Assembly: GCA_965277275.1 (NCBI GenBank)
Contig: CBDICG010000001.1
Coordinates: 310,001-374,000, forward strand
From: HLUCCA09 sp965277275
GTDB lineage: Bacteria > Pseudomonadota > Alphaproteobacteria > Rhodobacterales > Rhodobacteraceae
DNA length: 64,000 bases
Direction of reading: 5' to 3'
The position numbers were made by a program, and so were the translations under genes. Positions 41,467 to 51,113 of the stretch are shown here, piece by piece. The stretch's first letter is position 1, and each line of letters starts with the position of its first letter. The notes under the pieces are model-generated. The model was not told the origin of the DNA. It saw nothing but the letters and a program-made list of their open reading frames with translations, and did not search any database.

Positions 41467-44334
41467 TTAGCGCCCGATGGACCACCAGCCACGGCGCTTC
41501 GGCTTGGGTGGCTCGGACACCGCCTCCGGCGCAGGCTCGTGTGCCGTGTCAGCATTTGCGTCGACAAGCACCGGCTCGTCCTGGGCAGGCGCATCGGCCA
41601 CGTCGTCTTGTGGCTCGGGCTCAGGCTCGGGTGTGGGGACGGAAACCTCTGCGGTCTCTTCGGCGACCCCGCCTTCCGCTGAGACTTCTGGGGCGATTTC
41701 GGGCTCCACCGGCTCATACGGCGCAAGCGCGGCGTCACTCGCGGAACTTGCGCTTTCGGGCTGTGCCTCGACGCCTTGATCGACCGGGGGCTCCGGCGCC
41801 CTTGCGGGAGAGGCCGCGCTGTCTTCGGAAACATCCGCCACGGGCTCCGCCTGCCCCGTATCGGCCCCGTTGGTCAGACCGTCCGCTTCAGCCACGTCCG
41901 CCGCCGGCTTGGATTTCCGACCGCGCGACGAGCGGCGCACACGGCTCCGCTTGGGAGCTGCCTCCGCTTCGGCGTCGGGAGCTTCCGCCGACTCCTCGGA
42001 AGCCTCTTGAGCGTCGTCGGGTGCTCCGTCCGCATCGGCCGAAGTATTCTCCGCACCATCTGCACCGGACGCCGCCTCGAACTGCGCGTCTTCACCCTCG
42101 CCAGCTCCGTTTCCGGAGCCACGCCGCCGCCGGCGCCGCCGGCGCTTCTTCTTTGGCTGGGATTGCTCCTCGGTGGCTTCGGGCGCTTCGGGCGCTTCGG
42201 AAGCCTCGGCCGCCACTTCTTCTTCTTCTTCCGGTTCCAGGTCCGGCATGTCGGACGTGTCGATCGAGATCACGGGGGCCGTTGGCTCCGGGACCATGCG
42301 GGTCGCTGTCTTGAACTTCTCGACAGAGAAGTCCGGCGAGATCATCCGGGGATCGCCTTCGATCCGTACGGAAAGGCCGTAGCGGGACTCTATCTGCGCC
42401 ACATGCTCGCGCTTCTGGTTCATCAGGAAGTTCGCGATGCCGATCGGGCATGTCACGAGCACCTCGCGGCTCCGCTGGCGCACGCCTTCTTCCTCAAGCT
42501 GGCGCAGGATCTGGAGCCCGAGGCTGTCATCCGAGCGCAAGAGCCCCGTTCCGTGGCAATGCGGGCATGGCTGCGTCGTCGCTTCCAGCATTCCTGGGCG
42601 CAACCGCTGACGGCTCATCTCGAGCAGGCCGAAGCCCGAGATCCGGCCGACCTGAATGCGCGCCCGGTCCGTCTTGAGCTTGTCCTTGAAGCGCTTCTCG
42701 ACGGACGCGTTGTTCTTGCGCTCCTCCATGTCGATGAAGTCGATCACGATCAGGCCCGCGAGATCCCGCAGGCGGAGCTGACGGGCGATCTCTTCGGCCG
42801 CTTCGAGGTTGGTCTCCAGCGCGGTTTCCTCGATTGACCCCTTCTTCGTGGCCCTGCCCGAGTTAACGTCAATCGCTACAAGGGCCTCGGTGACGCCGAT
42901 CACGATGTAGCCGCCGGATTTCAGCTGCACCGTGGGGTTGAACATCGAGCTGAGGTAACTCTCCAGCTGATAGCGCGCAAAGAGCGGCTGGCCATCCTGG
43001 TACTGCTTCACGTTCTTGGCGTGGGACGGCATGATCATTTTCATGAAGTCCTTGGCCACGCGGTATCCCGCCTCGCCCTCGACCCACACCTCGTCGATTT
43101 CGCGGCTGTAGAGGTCGCGGATCGAGCGCTTGATCAGGTTGCCTTCCTCGTAGATCGGCGCGGGCGCGATGCTCTTAAGCGTCAGGTCGCGGATCTGCTC
43201 CCAGAGACGCTTGAGGTATTCGTAGTCGCGCTTGATCTCCGTCTTGGTGCGCTTTGCACCTGCCGTGCGGATGATGAGCCCGGCGCCTTCGGGAACTTCA
43301 ATCTCGCCCGCGATGTCCTTGAGTTTCTTGCGATCCGTCGCGTTGGTGATCTTGCGCGAGATCCCGCCACCACGCGCGGTGTTGGGCATCAGCACGCAGT
43401 ACCGGCCGGCCAGGCTGAGATAGGTCGTGAGGGCCGCACCCTTATTGCCGCGCTCTTCCTTGACGACCTGGACGAGCAAGATCTGCCGAACCTTGACGAC
43501 CTCCTGGATCTTGTAGCGGCGCGGGCGGGATTTCCTCGGCGCGCGGATCTCCTCGCTGACATCCTCATCCGCAACGGACTCGATGTCGGAGTCGATCTCG
43601 GTCGCGTGGTCGACCGCGGCGTAGGGGGCATCAGCCTCGTCTGCGTCCGATGCGGGCGCCTCCGCCTCACCTTCGGATGCCTTGGCAGCGTCTCTATCGG
43701 CTTCCTCGGCGACCGCCTCCGGGCTCTCTGCTTCCGCCGGGGCCGCTTCTGGCTCCGCGTCCGCGTCGGCGGGTTCATTGTCGCCTGCTTCAGCGCTCTC
43801 GGCGTCTTGTGCCGCTTCTACGGGTGTGGCGTCAGACGCTTCGGGCAGATCGTCCACCACCAGCGGATCGGTGGCATCATCGGGCGCGTCCAAGTCGACC
43901 ACATCCATGCCCGATCCGCTCGACTGGGCGACTTCGCGCGTCTCGACCGGATCATTGTCCTTGGCCTTCGCTGCCTTCGACCCTCGTGACGTGCGGCGGC
44001 GGCGCGGCTTTTTCTCCGCTTCCTCTTCTTCCGCCTGTTGCGCAGCGTAGGCGCGCTCTTCCGCAAGCAACGCTTGTCTGTCCGCAACGGGGATCTGGTA
44101 GTAGTCCGGGTGGATCTCGGAGAACGCAAGGAAACCGTGGCGGTTTCCGCCGTAGTCGACAAAGGCCGCCTGCAGGGACGGCTCGACGCGCGTTACTTTT
44201 GCGAGATAGATATTTCCAGCGAGCTGGCGTTTGTTGACGGTCTCGAAATCGAACTCGTCGACCCGGTTTCCGTCCGCCACGACCACGCGCGTCTCTTCCG
44301 CGTGGGTGGCATCGATAAGCATCTTCTTAGGCAT
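41467..44334 (-). CDS. rne: Ribonuclease E
   Basis: Endoribonuclease organising the RNA degradosome, 955 aa. The N-terminal S1 region is split by a long acidic insert (about residues 100-275, runs of Glu, Ala and Asp), typical of alphaproteobacteria. Then come KEERGNKGAALTTYLSLAGRY, the 5' sensor region, the DNase I-like catalytic part (GYIVIGVTEALVAIDVNSGRATKK), and the Zn-link CPHCHGTG. The C-terminal third is low complexity: arginine-rich (KKKRRRRRRRRGSG, RSRVRRSSRGRKS) for RNA binding and Ala/Glu/Pro-rich. The ATG at 44334 was chosen (MPKKMLIDATH). Confidence 0.97.
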   Translation of the reverse strand: MPKKMLIDATHAEETRVVVADGNRVDEFDFETVNKRQLAGNIYLAKVTRVEPSLQAAFVDYGGNRHGFLAFSEIHPDYYQIPVADRQALLAEERAYAAQQAEEEEAEKKPRRRRTSRGSKAAKAKDNDPVETREVAQSSGSGMDVVDLDAPDDATDPLVVDDLPEASDATPVEAAQDAESAEAGDNEPADADAEPEAAPAEAESPEAVAEEADRDAAKASEGEAEAPASDADEADAPYAAVDHATEIDSDIESVADEDVSEEIRAPRKSRPRRYKIQEVVKVRQILLVQVVKEERGNKGAALTTYLSLAGRYCVLMPNTARGGGISRKITNATDRKKLKDIAGEIEVPEGAGLIIRTAGAKRTKTEIKRDYEYLKRLWEQIRDLTLKSIAPAPIYEEGNLIKRSIRDLYSREIDEVWVEGEAGYRVAKDFMKMIMPSHAKNVKQYQDGQPLFARYQLESYLSSMFNPTVQLKSGGYIVIGVTEALVAIDVNSGRATKKGSIEETALETNLEAAEEIARQLRLRDLAGLIVIDFIDMEERKNNASVEKRFKDKLKTDRARIQVGRISGFGLLEMSRQRLRPGMLEATTQPCPHCHGTGLLRSDDSLGLQILRQLEEEGVRQRSREVLVTCPIGIANFLMNQKREHVAQIESRYGLSVRIEGDPRMISPDFSVEKFKTATRMVPEPTAPVISIDTSDMPDLEPEEEEEVAAEASEAPEAPEATEEQSQPKKKRRRRRRRRGSGNGAGEGEDAQFEAASGADGAENTSADADGAPDDAQEASEESAEAPDAEAEAAPKRSRVRRSSRGRKSKPAADVAEADGLTNGADTGQAEPVADVSEDSAASPARAPEPPVDQGVEAQPESASSASDAALAPYEPVEPEIAPEVSAEGGVAEETAEVSVPTPEPEPEPQDDVADAPAQDEPVLVDANADTAHEPAPEAVSEPPKPKRRGWWSIGR

Positions 44335-44957
44335 ATTCGGTGTCCGCATTCCGGCGGCGCCGCCCTCGTTGCACGAGAGCGGGGGTTGGCGGAATGATCG
44401 TCTGTGGGATGCGCGCGACGGACACGAGCGCGGCAGCGGGCCAATCGGGCGTCCGCTTCTGCCTGCTTCTGTCCTGTCACGCGGGTCATCGCGGTTTGTC
44501 TCCGATGCGCGCAAATCTGGCGCATCCGTTGCTTGAGCGCTCCCCATGTTGCGGGAGCATTGGATGGCCCAGTGGGCCTCATAACCCTGACGTGCTGCGC
44601 GGCATCGCCTGCGTGCCAGCCAGTGAAATTTGATACCGGTGCCTCCGGCTTGTCGCAGGGCGCCGCTGAGCGACCCTACCGACGAACGTATGGAAAAGAC
44701 AATCCCGAAAGCGACGAATTCCCATTCGACGGCTCGCGCTGCGGCCAGTGTGTGGAGCGCGCATCAGGGCGCGGCGGGGGCGCTCCAATGGGCAACCAAG
44801 CCCCGCAATGTCTACTCATTGCGCCAACACACACAGCGCCGCGAGGCGCTACAGGGATCTTGACCAATCCCAAGCGAGGATGGGCTCCGGACAGCGTCAA
44901 TCCACTGTTTCGGCCCCTCTACGCGGCGCGTTGCCGCCCTCGGCAAGGAGACGTGCG
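44335..44957 (-). other. Long intergenic region upstream of rne
   Basis: About 620 bp between dctD and rne (both minus strand) with no ORF I would call a gene. Two short perfect hairpins lie side by side: GCTCCC/GGGAGC (44539-44558) and GGCCC/GGGCC (44566-44578), 205-245 nt upstream of the rne start. They may belong to a structured rne leader (RNase E autoregulates through its leader in E. coli) or end the dctBD message. Confidence 0.5.
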
Positions 44958-46292
44958 TCAGCCGATATATTCCGACCGCTGCAACCCGTACTTCGCCATC
45001 TTCTCGTTAAGCGTACGGCGTGGCAGGCACAGTTCGTCCATCACCGCGGCGATGGAGCCCTTGTGGCGGCGCATCGTGTTGTCGATGAGCATCCGTTCGA
45101 ACGCTTCGACATATTCCTTGAGCGGCTTGCCTTCGGTCGTCATCACCGGCTCTGCGGCGTCGCTCTCGGCCATGAGAAGCGATGAAATCGTGCCGGACCC
45201 TCTCCGGTTCTGGAGCACCGCGCGCTCGGCGACGTTGATGAGCTGACGCACGTTCCCCGGCCACGGCGCCTGCAAGAGCTGCGCGGCCTCCTGCGCGGTC
45301 ACCTCCGGCGCAGTGCACCCGTATTCCTCGGCGAATTGCTGGCTGAGGCGCGTGAAGAGCTGGAGGATGTCTTCCCCCCGTGCGCGCAGCGCCGGCACCG
45401 TGATCCGCATTGCCGCAAGCCGGTAGAAGAGATCCGGGCGCAGCGCGTCTTCCGACGTCTTTCCCTGCTCCTGCAGGTTCGACACGGCAACAATGCGGGT
45501 CTCTGCAGGGGTGCCCTGATCGTTGATGAAGGTCAAAAGCCGGGCCTGCAACTGCGGGCTCAGCGCTTCCACGTCTTCGAGGCAAAGCGTTCCTCCGCGT
45601 GCCTGCTCGACAGCGGGCAACACACCGGCCTCTTGGTCTCCGTCAAAGAGCCGCTTTGCCAGTTCCTCTTCCGAGAAAGCGGCACTCGCGATCACGACGA
45701 AGGGCTTGCTGGCGCGCGACCCGACGGCGTGGAGCGCGTGGGCCGCCAGCGTCTTGCCCGTTCCCGTCTCGCCGTCGATAAGGACATGGCCATCCGCCTG
45801 GCCGAGATCGAGAATATCCTCGCGCAGGCGCTCCATCGCGGGGCTCTGACCGATCAGCTTTTGCATGATCTGGCCGCCATCCGAAAGCTCGCGTCGCAGC
45901 GCCCTCGCATCCAGAACCAGACGGCGCCGCTGGGTGGCGCGCTTGGCAAGCTCGGTCATCCGCTCGGGATCGAACGGCTTTTCGAGAAAGTCGAACGCAC
46001 CGACGCGCATCGCCTCGACAGCCATCGGCACGTCGCCATGCCCCGTGATCATGATCACGGGAAGCGCGCTGTCCTGGCTCATGAGGCGTTTGAGAAAAGC
46101 CATGCCATCCATGCCCGGCATGCGAATGTCGGACACCACGACGCCCGGATAGTCGGAGCCGATGCCCTTCAGCGCATCCTCGGCACTCGGGTAGGTTTCG
46201 GTATCGTAGCCCGACAACGCGAGCCACTGACTGATCGACTGACGCATATCCTGCTCGTCGTCGATGATCGCGATCTTCATGGCCTTGGCCAT
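44958..46292 (-). CDS. dctD: C4-dicarboxylate response regulator DctD
   Basis: NtrC-family regulator of 444 aa: receiver (D55 in VVVSDIRMPG), AAA+ domain with Walker A GETGTGKT (174-181), and Fis-like C-terminus (HKGSIAAVMDELCLPRRTLNEKM). The Walker B position reads TLCLEDV instead of a DE pair, and the GAFTGA loop is missing (ASAAFSEEELAKRLFDG). So it probably does not use sigma-54 and may hydrolyse ATP poorly. It forms a pair with dctB 33 bp upstream; no dctPQM transporter is in the window, so the name rests on similarity and pairing. Confidence 0.88.
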   Translation of the reverse strand: MAKAMKIAIIDDEQDMRQSISQWLALSGYDTETYPSAEDALKGIGSDYPGVVVSDIRMPGMDGMAFLKRLMSQDSALPVIMITGHGDVPMAVEAMRVGAFDFLEKPFDPERMTELAKRATQRRRLVLDARALRRELSDGGQIMQKLIGQSPAMERLREDILDLGQADGHVLIDGETGTGKTLAAHALHAVGSRASKPFVVIASAAFSEEELAKRLFDGDQEAGVLPAVEQARGGTLCLEDVEALSPQLQARLLTFINDQGTPAETRIVAVSNLQEQGKTSEDALRPDLFYRLAAMRITVPALRARGEDILQLFTRLSQQFAEEYGCTAPEVTAQEAAQLLQAPWPGNVRQLINVAERAVLQNRRGSGTISSLLMAESDAAEPVMTTEGKPLKEYVEAFERMLIDNTMRRHKGSIAAVMDELCLPRRTLNEKMAKYGLQRSEYIG

Positions 46293-46325
46293 CGCGCCCT
46301 CCTCACCACGCCGTTCTCGGCGCTC

Positions 46326-48113
46326 TTATTCCGCCGCCCGGACAGGGTCGGCCAATGCCTCGCCGCCGGCGATCGGGAGCTGCATCTCGAAGACCGCACC
46401 GCCCGCACGCGCATTGCGTGCTGTCAACCGACCGCCAAGGTCGTTGACGATCCCCGATGAAATGGCAAGCCCCAGCCCGACACCGTCCCCGGCCTGCTTG
46501 GTCGTGTAGAACGGCTCGAACAGCGCATCGAGATTGTCGATCCCATGGCCATTGTCGCGCACCGTCAGCGTGGCGGTTTCGCCCATCGAAAGGATCAGAT
46601 CGATGCGGGGCGAAGGTGTTTCCTTCGTGGCGTCGAGCGCGTTTCGAAAGAGGTTGATCAACACCTGTTCCAGCCGTAGCCGATCCGCCCGTACGATCAC
46701 CGGACGCACCGGAACCGTCCGGGTGATCGCCACCGACCGGCGCTTGAGCTGAGGCTCCATCATCGACAGCGCGGACGACACGACATCCCTTAAATCCAAG
46801 GTCTCGAAGGCCGTCTCTCCCTTTCGGGCGTAGCTCTTGAGCTGGCGCGTGATCGCCGCCATCCGCCCGATCAGATCGTCGATCCGGGTGAACGACGACA
46901 ACGCCTCCTCGACCCGGCGGCGCTGCAGGAGCAACCGGGCCCCGGCGAGGTACGTCTTCATCGCCGCGAGCGGTTGGTTGAGCTCATGGCTGACCGACGC
47001 CGACATCTCGCCCAGAGCGGCCAGCTTGGAGCTTTGGGCCAGGGTGAGTTCCGCGACTTCGAGGTTCTTTTCGGCCTTCTCACGCTCGGCAATTTCCCGC
47101 TGTAGCCGTTCGTTGAGCAGGCGAAGCTCTGCCGACTCGCGCTGGAACAGACGCGAGCGTGTCTGTGCCGTGCGCGAGCGGAAATAGAACGTGCCGGCCA
47201 GCAGCAGCGCAAATCCCATGATCTCGAGCGCCAGAACGCCGTTTACCCGTTCCCGCACAGACGCGTAGGTCGTGAACGAGACGATGCGCCATCCCCGGAA
47301 CGGGATACGCGCCTCGGATCGCATCACGGCTTCTCCGAGGATGTAGGCGTCGGGTGGCAGGAACGACCAATCCGCCGTCGCGTTCAGTGCGCGCTCGATT
47401 GCGGAGGGGGGAGATTGCGCCGCGAGCGCCTCTTCCACCGTGCGCCCCCGCCAGAGCGGCTCCGTCGCGAGGATGATTTCCCCCGCCGTATCTGTCACCA
47501 GAACTGCATCCGCGATCCCCGCCCAGCTCTGCTCGAACTTTTGCAGATCGACGGACACGGTGATCACCCCGGCCGTCTCACGCTCGGACAGGATCTTGCG
47601 CGAGTAATTGAAGCTCTTTGCCCCGGTGTCCTGCTCGACAACGGTAAAGACCGTGTCCGGCGAGCGCAGTGCGTCGACGAAGTAGGGTGCGTTGCGATGC
47701 GCGGAACCGATCAGGTTCCGGTCCGTAGAGGCCACGGCGCGCCCCGTCTCGTCGAGCATCATGATCGACGCCGCCCCGATCTCTTCGAGAAAGGAAATCA
47801 GGCGCTGGGAGGTCTGGCTGTAATCGTTGGAATTCAGCGCGTTGATGAGCGCCGGATCCTGCGACAGGAGGAGCGGCACGACGGAGTTCCGTTGCAGCTC
47901 CGATACGACGTTGCCCGAATAGAGCGCCAGACGCAGCTCGGCGCGATTGCGCGTGGTCTCCGTGAAGCGCTCGGTCAGAAGCACATTGGTCAGGTAGAGC
48001 GTGATGCCGGCCACTGCGAGGATCAGTGCAATGGCGATCCGAAGCCGCCATTGGCTGGTGTCTTCCGTCGCTGCCGGGCTGGGTGGCCCGCTCAAGGTGC
48101 CGAGGCTCTTCAT
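46326..48113 (-). CDS. dctB: C4-dicarboxylate sensor kinase DctB
   Basis: Membrane histidine kinase of 595 aa. Two transmembrane helices (about 24-46 and 295-315) flank a large periplasmic double-Cache/PAS sensor domain (FTETTRNRAELRL ... TDTAGEIILATEPLW), as in DctB. A coiled-coil linker follows (RLLNERLQREIAEREKAEKNLEVAE) and the kinase core has phospho-His in SASVSHELNQPLAAMKTY and an ATPase domain ending GLGLAISSGIVNDLGG. It senses succinate-type acids and signals to DctD. It ends 33 bp before dctD. Confidence 0.9.
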   Translation of the reverse strand: MKSLGTLSGPPSPAATEDTSQWRLRIAIALILAVAGITLYLTNVLLTERFTETTRNRAELRLALYSGNVVSELQRNSVVPLLLSQDPALINALNSNDYSQTSQRLISFLEEIGAASIMMLDETGRAVASTDRNLIGSAHRNAPYFVDALRSPDTVFTVVEQDTGAKSFNYSRKILSERETAGVITVSVDLQKFEQSWAGIADAVLVTDTAGEIILATEPLWRGRTVEEALAAQSPPSAIERALNATADWSFLPPDAYILGEAVMRSEARIPFRGWRIVSFTTYASVRERVNGVLALEIMGFALLLAGTFYFRSRTAQTRSRLFQRESAELRLLNERLQREIAEREKAEKNLEVAELTLAQSSKLAALGEMSASVSHELNQPLAAMKTYLAGARLLLQRRRVEEALSSFTRIDDLIGRMAAITRQLKSYARKGETAFETLDLRDVVSSALSMMEPQLKRRSVAITRTVPVRPVIVRADRLRLEQVLINLFRNALDATKETPSPRIDLILSMGETATLTVRDNGHGIDNLDALFEPFYTTKQAGDGVGLGLAISSGIVNDLGGRLTARNARAGGAVFEMQLPIAGGEALADPVRAAE

Positions 48114-48160
48114 ATCGCCAAACTACAGCCGATCGGGCGCACGCCCAAGACCGAATGCAA

Positions 48161-48835
48161 TCAAACCGTCGCCATCGCGCCCAGCAAACCGGTAAAGATC
48201 GGTGCTCCGGCGACCGAACCAGTGGCGTCATCCACCGCGCGTTCCGGGTGGGGCATCATTCCCAGCACCCGCCCGTTCGGTGCAACGATCCCAGCGATCC
48301 CGCGCGCGGACCCGTTGGGCGATGCACCCTCGTAGCGAAACGCCACTTGCCCCTCGCCCTCCAGCCGGTCGAGCGTAGTGTCGTCGGCCTGATAGTTGCC
48401 GTCGTGGTGGGCAATCGGCAGCGCAATCTCCACCCCCGCGCCATAGTCGGCCACGAAGGGCGTGTCCGCCGCTCCCACCTTGAGCGGCTGCGCGGCGCGG
48501 CAAACGAACCGGATCCCGGCGTTGCGCATCAGGACACCGGGGAGCAGACGCGCTTCGCACAGCACCTGAAATCCGTTGCAGATGCCGATGGCGTATCCCC
48601 CGCGTTCGACGTGGTCGCGGACGGCGCCCAAGACCGGCGACTGCGCCGCGATAGCTCCGCATCGCAGGTAATCCCCGTAGGAAAAGCCGCCCGGCAGCCC
48701 GACAACGTCTGTCCTGTCGGGGAGCGCGGTCTCCTTGTGCCACACGGAAGAGACGCGAAACCCGGCGCGTTCGAAGGCGATGCGCAGGTCTCTGTCACAG
48801 TTCGATCCGGGGAAGGTCACGACGGCTGCGTGCAT
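48161..48835 (-). CDS. purQ: Phosphoribosylformylglycinamidine synthase subunit PurQ
   Basis: Glutaminase subunit of FGAM synthase, 224 aa: it releases ammonia from glutamine for PurL. The nucleophile is C86 in GYAIGICNGFQVL and the catalytic His is in GMMPHPER near the end. PurQ acts with PurS and the large PurL as in alphaproteobacteria. The gene is on the purC-purS strand but an alcohol dehydrogenase gene separates it from purS. ATG at 48835 begins MHAAVVTFPGSNCD. Confidence 0.96.
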   Translation of the reverse strand: MHAAVVTFPGSNCDRDLRIAFERAGFRVSSVWHKETALPDRTDVVGLPGGFSYGDYLRCGAIAAQSPVLGAVRDHVERGGYAIGICNGFQVLCEARLLPGVLMRNAGIRFVCRAAQPLKVGAADTPFVADYGAGVEIALPIAHHDGNYQADDTTLDRLEGEGQVAFRYEGASPNGSARGIAGIVAPNGRVLGMMPHPERAVDDATGSVAGAPIFTGLLGAMATV

Positions 48836-48856
48836 GGGGGCCTCGTTCGGATGGGA

Positions 48857-49900
48857 TCAGTTGAGAAAATCGCTGACAACGGCGACCCCCGGTGGGGCGG
48901 CGCCATCGAAAGCGGCCAGCTCGTCCGTGACGCCGGAGAGCGCGATCCGCCGTGAGACGAGGGGCGCAAGGTCCACCGCTTGTGCCTCGAGCAGATCGAA
49001 GAGCGCGGGAAAGCGATGGGCCGGCATACCTCGCGTTCCGTAGATCGCGAGTTGCCCCGAGTAGACGGCATCCCAAGGTAAGGCCTGCGTGGCATGCGCG
49101 CCCGCGGGCATCCCGACCTGCACCATACGCCCCAGTTTTCGAAGCGAGCGCAAGGCATTGGCCGCTGTTTCCGTGATGCCGAGCGCTTCGAGAGCCACGT
49201 GGGCGCCGCCACCGGTAATGTCGCGCACCGCCGCCACGGCATCCACCTTGGACGCATCGACAACGGCGTGCGCACCCTGCGCCTGGGCGTAAGCGAGCTT
49301 CTCCGGCACCACATCGACAGCAACCACGCGCGCACCCATCGCCCTTCCCAAAAGCAGCGCAGAAAGGCCCACGCCCCCCGCCCCCCAAACCGCGAGCCAT
49401 TCTCCGGGCGCAAGGGCCGCGCGGCCCGTCAGCGCGTGCCACGCTGTCGTGACCCGGCATCCGAGGGCAGCCGCATGCTCCGGCGGCATCCGCGCCGGCA
49501 GCCGGGTGAGGTTGGCATCGGCATGGGCCACCGCCACGTACTCCGCAAACGCACCCGCGCAAGTAAAGCCGGGGAGCACTTGTGCGTCGCACGTTGTCTG
49601 CGCGCCGGACGCACAGGCCGAGCAACGGCCACAGGCCAACACGAAAGGTGCAATCACCCGGTCGCCGATCTGCCAGTTCTGCACATCGGGGCCCTTGGCG
49701 ACGATCTCGCCGCAGAACTCGTGACCCGGAATGTGGGGAAGCTGGACATCGGGGTCGGCGCCGACCCAGACATGCCAGTCTGATCGGCAGACACCGCATG
49801 CGAGTACTCGAACAACCACGCCATGTGCGGACGGGGAGGGATCCGGCGCCGTCACAAGATCGAGCGGTCTGCGCCAGTCGGTGAGCTGTGCGGCTCTCAC
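48857..49900 (-). CDS. Zinc-dependent alcohol dehydrogenase (MDR family)
   Basis: Protein of 347 aa. Catalytic zinc site: C39-region GVCRSDWHVW and GHEFCGE; structural zinc site with four Cys: CGRCSACASGAQTTC. Rossmann motif VWGAGGVGLSAL. It resembles class III-like alcohol dehydrogenases with NAD(P), substrate unknown. It sits between purS (88 bp upstream) and purQ (21 bp downstream) on the same strand, an unusual place. The glycine-rich, GC-rich sequence is like its neighbours, so there is no sign of recent transfer. Confidence 0.9.
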   Translation of the reverse strand: MRAAQLTDWRRPLDLVTAPDPSPSAHGVVVRVLACGVCRSDWHVWVGADPDVQLPHIPGHEFCGEIVAKGPDVQNWQIGDRVIAPFVLACGRCSACASGAQTTCDAQVLPGFTCAGAFAEYVAVAHADANLTRLPARMPPEHAAALGCRVTTAWHALTGRAALAPGEWLAVWGAGGVGLSALLLGRAMGARVVAVDVVPEKLAYAQAQGAHAVVDASKVDAVAAVRDITGGGAHVALEALGITETAANALRSLRKLGRMVQVGMPAGAHATQALPWDAVYSGQLAIYGTRGMPAHRFPALFDLLEAQAVDLAPLVSRRIALSGVTDELAAFDGAAPPGVAVVSDFLN

Positions 49901-49988
49901 CGGACTACGCCCGCGCGCCGCGGCACACGGCCCGCTGGCCCGGGCCGGACAATGTAGGCCACCGCCTCAACAGGAGGGATCGCCCGGA

Positions 49989-50228
49989 TCATTCGAGCTC
50001 GATGCGGTAGCTTTCGATGACCGTGTTCGCCAGCAGCTTCTCGCACATCTGCGAGACGCTTGCCCGCGCCGCCTCGGCGTCATCTTCCTCAAGGTCGAGC
50101 TCGATGACCTTGCCTTGCCGGACGTCGCCGACGCCCCCGAAGCCCAGCCCGGCCAAAGCGGATGCCACCGCTGCTCCCTGGGGATCGAGCACCCCGTCCT
50201 TCAGCATCACGGTTACAATGGCCTTCAT
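49989..50228 (-). CDS. purS: Phosphoribosylformylglycinamidine synthase subunit PurS
   Basis: Small subunit of FGAM synthase, 79 aa, which bridges PurL and PurQ. The pattern MKAIVTVMLKDGVLDPQGAAVASALAGLGFGGVGDVRQGK matches PurS, including the LKDGVLDPQG motif and the alpha/beta arrangement of the dimer. It follows purC by 123 bp on the same strand. The next gene is an alcohol dehydrogenase rather than purQ. Confidence 0.96.
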   Translation of the reverse strand: MKAIVTVMLKDGVLDPQGAAVASALAGLGFGGVGDVRQGKVIELDLEEDDAEAARASVSQMCEKLLANTVIESYRIELE

Positions 50229-50351
50229 ATCGTCCCTCTTCCCGGGTCTCGTCTCTGGCCGCTCGCCGAAGGAAGCGACCTGCGTCCTGTCTTGCTGCGG
50301 CTCGACCTGCGCGACGTTCGGGCGCCGGTCACTGCACCGCCGGAGCGCCCT

Positions 50352-51113
50352 TCAGTTGATCAGTGTGGGTTTTCCAAGAGGCGCGGAATTCTGTGGCAGG
50401 ACACCCAGCCGGCGCGCCACCTCGGTGTATGCGTCGGCGAGATCCCCCAGATCCCTGCGAAAAACATCCTTGTCGAGCTTCTCGCCTGTCTTGATGTCCC
50501 AAAGTCGGCAACTGTCGGGGCTGATCTCGTCAGCCACCACAAGGCGCATGTAGTCGCCGTCCCAGATCCGACCGACTTCGATCTTGAAGTCCACCAGACG
50601 AATGCCAACGCCCAATAGCACGCCCGACAGGAAGTCGTTCACGCGCAGTGCGAGGGCGACCATGTCGTCTAGATCCTGCTGGCTGGCCCACCCGAACGCG
50701 AGGATATGCTCTTCGGTCACCAGCGGATCGCCCAGGCCGTCGTCCTTGAGGTAGAACTCGACAATCGGACGCGGCAGTGGCGTGCCCTCATCGATGCCAA
50801 GGCGCTTCGCCATGGAGCCGGCCGCGATATTTCTTACAACCACTTCCAGGGGGATAATTTCAACAGAACGAATGAGTTGCTCGCGCATGTTGATGCGCTT
50901 GATGAAGTGTGTCGGCACGCCGATCACGTTCAGGCCGGACATGAAGAACTCGCTCAACCGATTGTTGAGCACGCCCTTGCCTTCAATAACGTCGTGCTTT
51001 TCCGCGTTATAGGCCGTCGCGTCATCCTTGAAGTACTGGACGAGCGTGCCCGGCTCGGGTCCTTCGTAGAGAACCTTTGCTTTGCCCTCGTAGACTTTCT
51101 TGCGTCTGGCCAT
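50352..51113 (-). CDS. purC: SAICAR synthase
   Basis: Phosphoribosylaminoimidazole-succinocarboxamide synthase of 253 aa: joins CAIR and aspartate with ATP in purine synthesis. Family features are YEGKAKVLYEG at the N-terminus, the FKDDATAYN ATP-site motif, SVEIIPLEVVVRNIAAGS, and LVDFKIEVGR...LVVADEISPDSCRLWD. The ATG at 51113 was chosen by similarity. It heads the purC-purS-purQ series and is divergent from the unknown gene at 51365. Confidence 0.97.
   Translation of the reverse strand: MARRKKVYEGKAKVLYEGPEPGTLVQYFKDDATAYNAEKHDVIEGKGVLNNRLSEFFMSGLNVIGVPTHFIKRINMREQLIRSVEIIPLEVVVRNIAAGSMAKRLGIDEGTPLPRPIVEFYLKDDGLGDPLVTEEHILAFGWASQQDLDDMVALALRVNDFLSGVLLGVGIRLVDFKIEVGRIWDGDYMRLVVADEISPDSCRLWDIKTGEKLDKDVFRRDLGDLADAYTEVARRLGVLPQNSAPLGKPTLIN

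Noticed and set aside
44560..44600. tRNA-Met-like sequence (CTCATAA loop)
   Set aside because: The anticodon stem has a mismatch and there is no T arm or acceptor stem, so it is chance resemblance.
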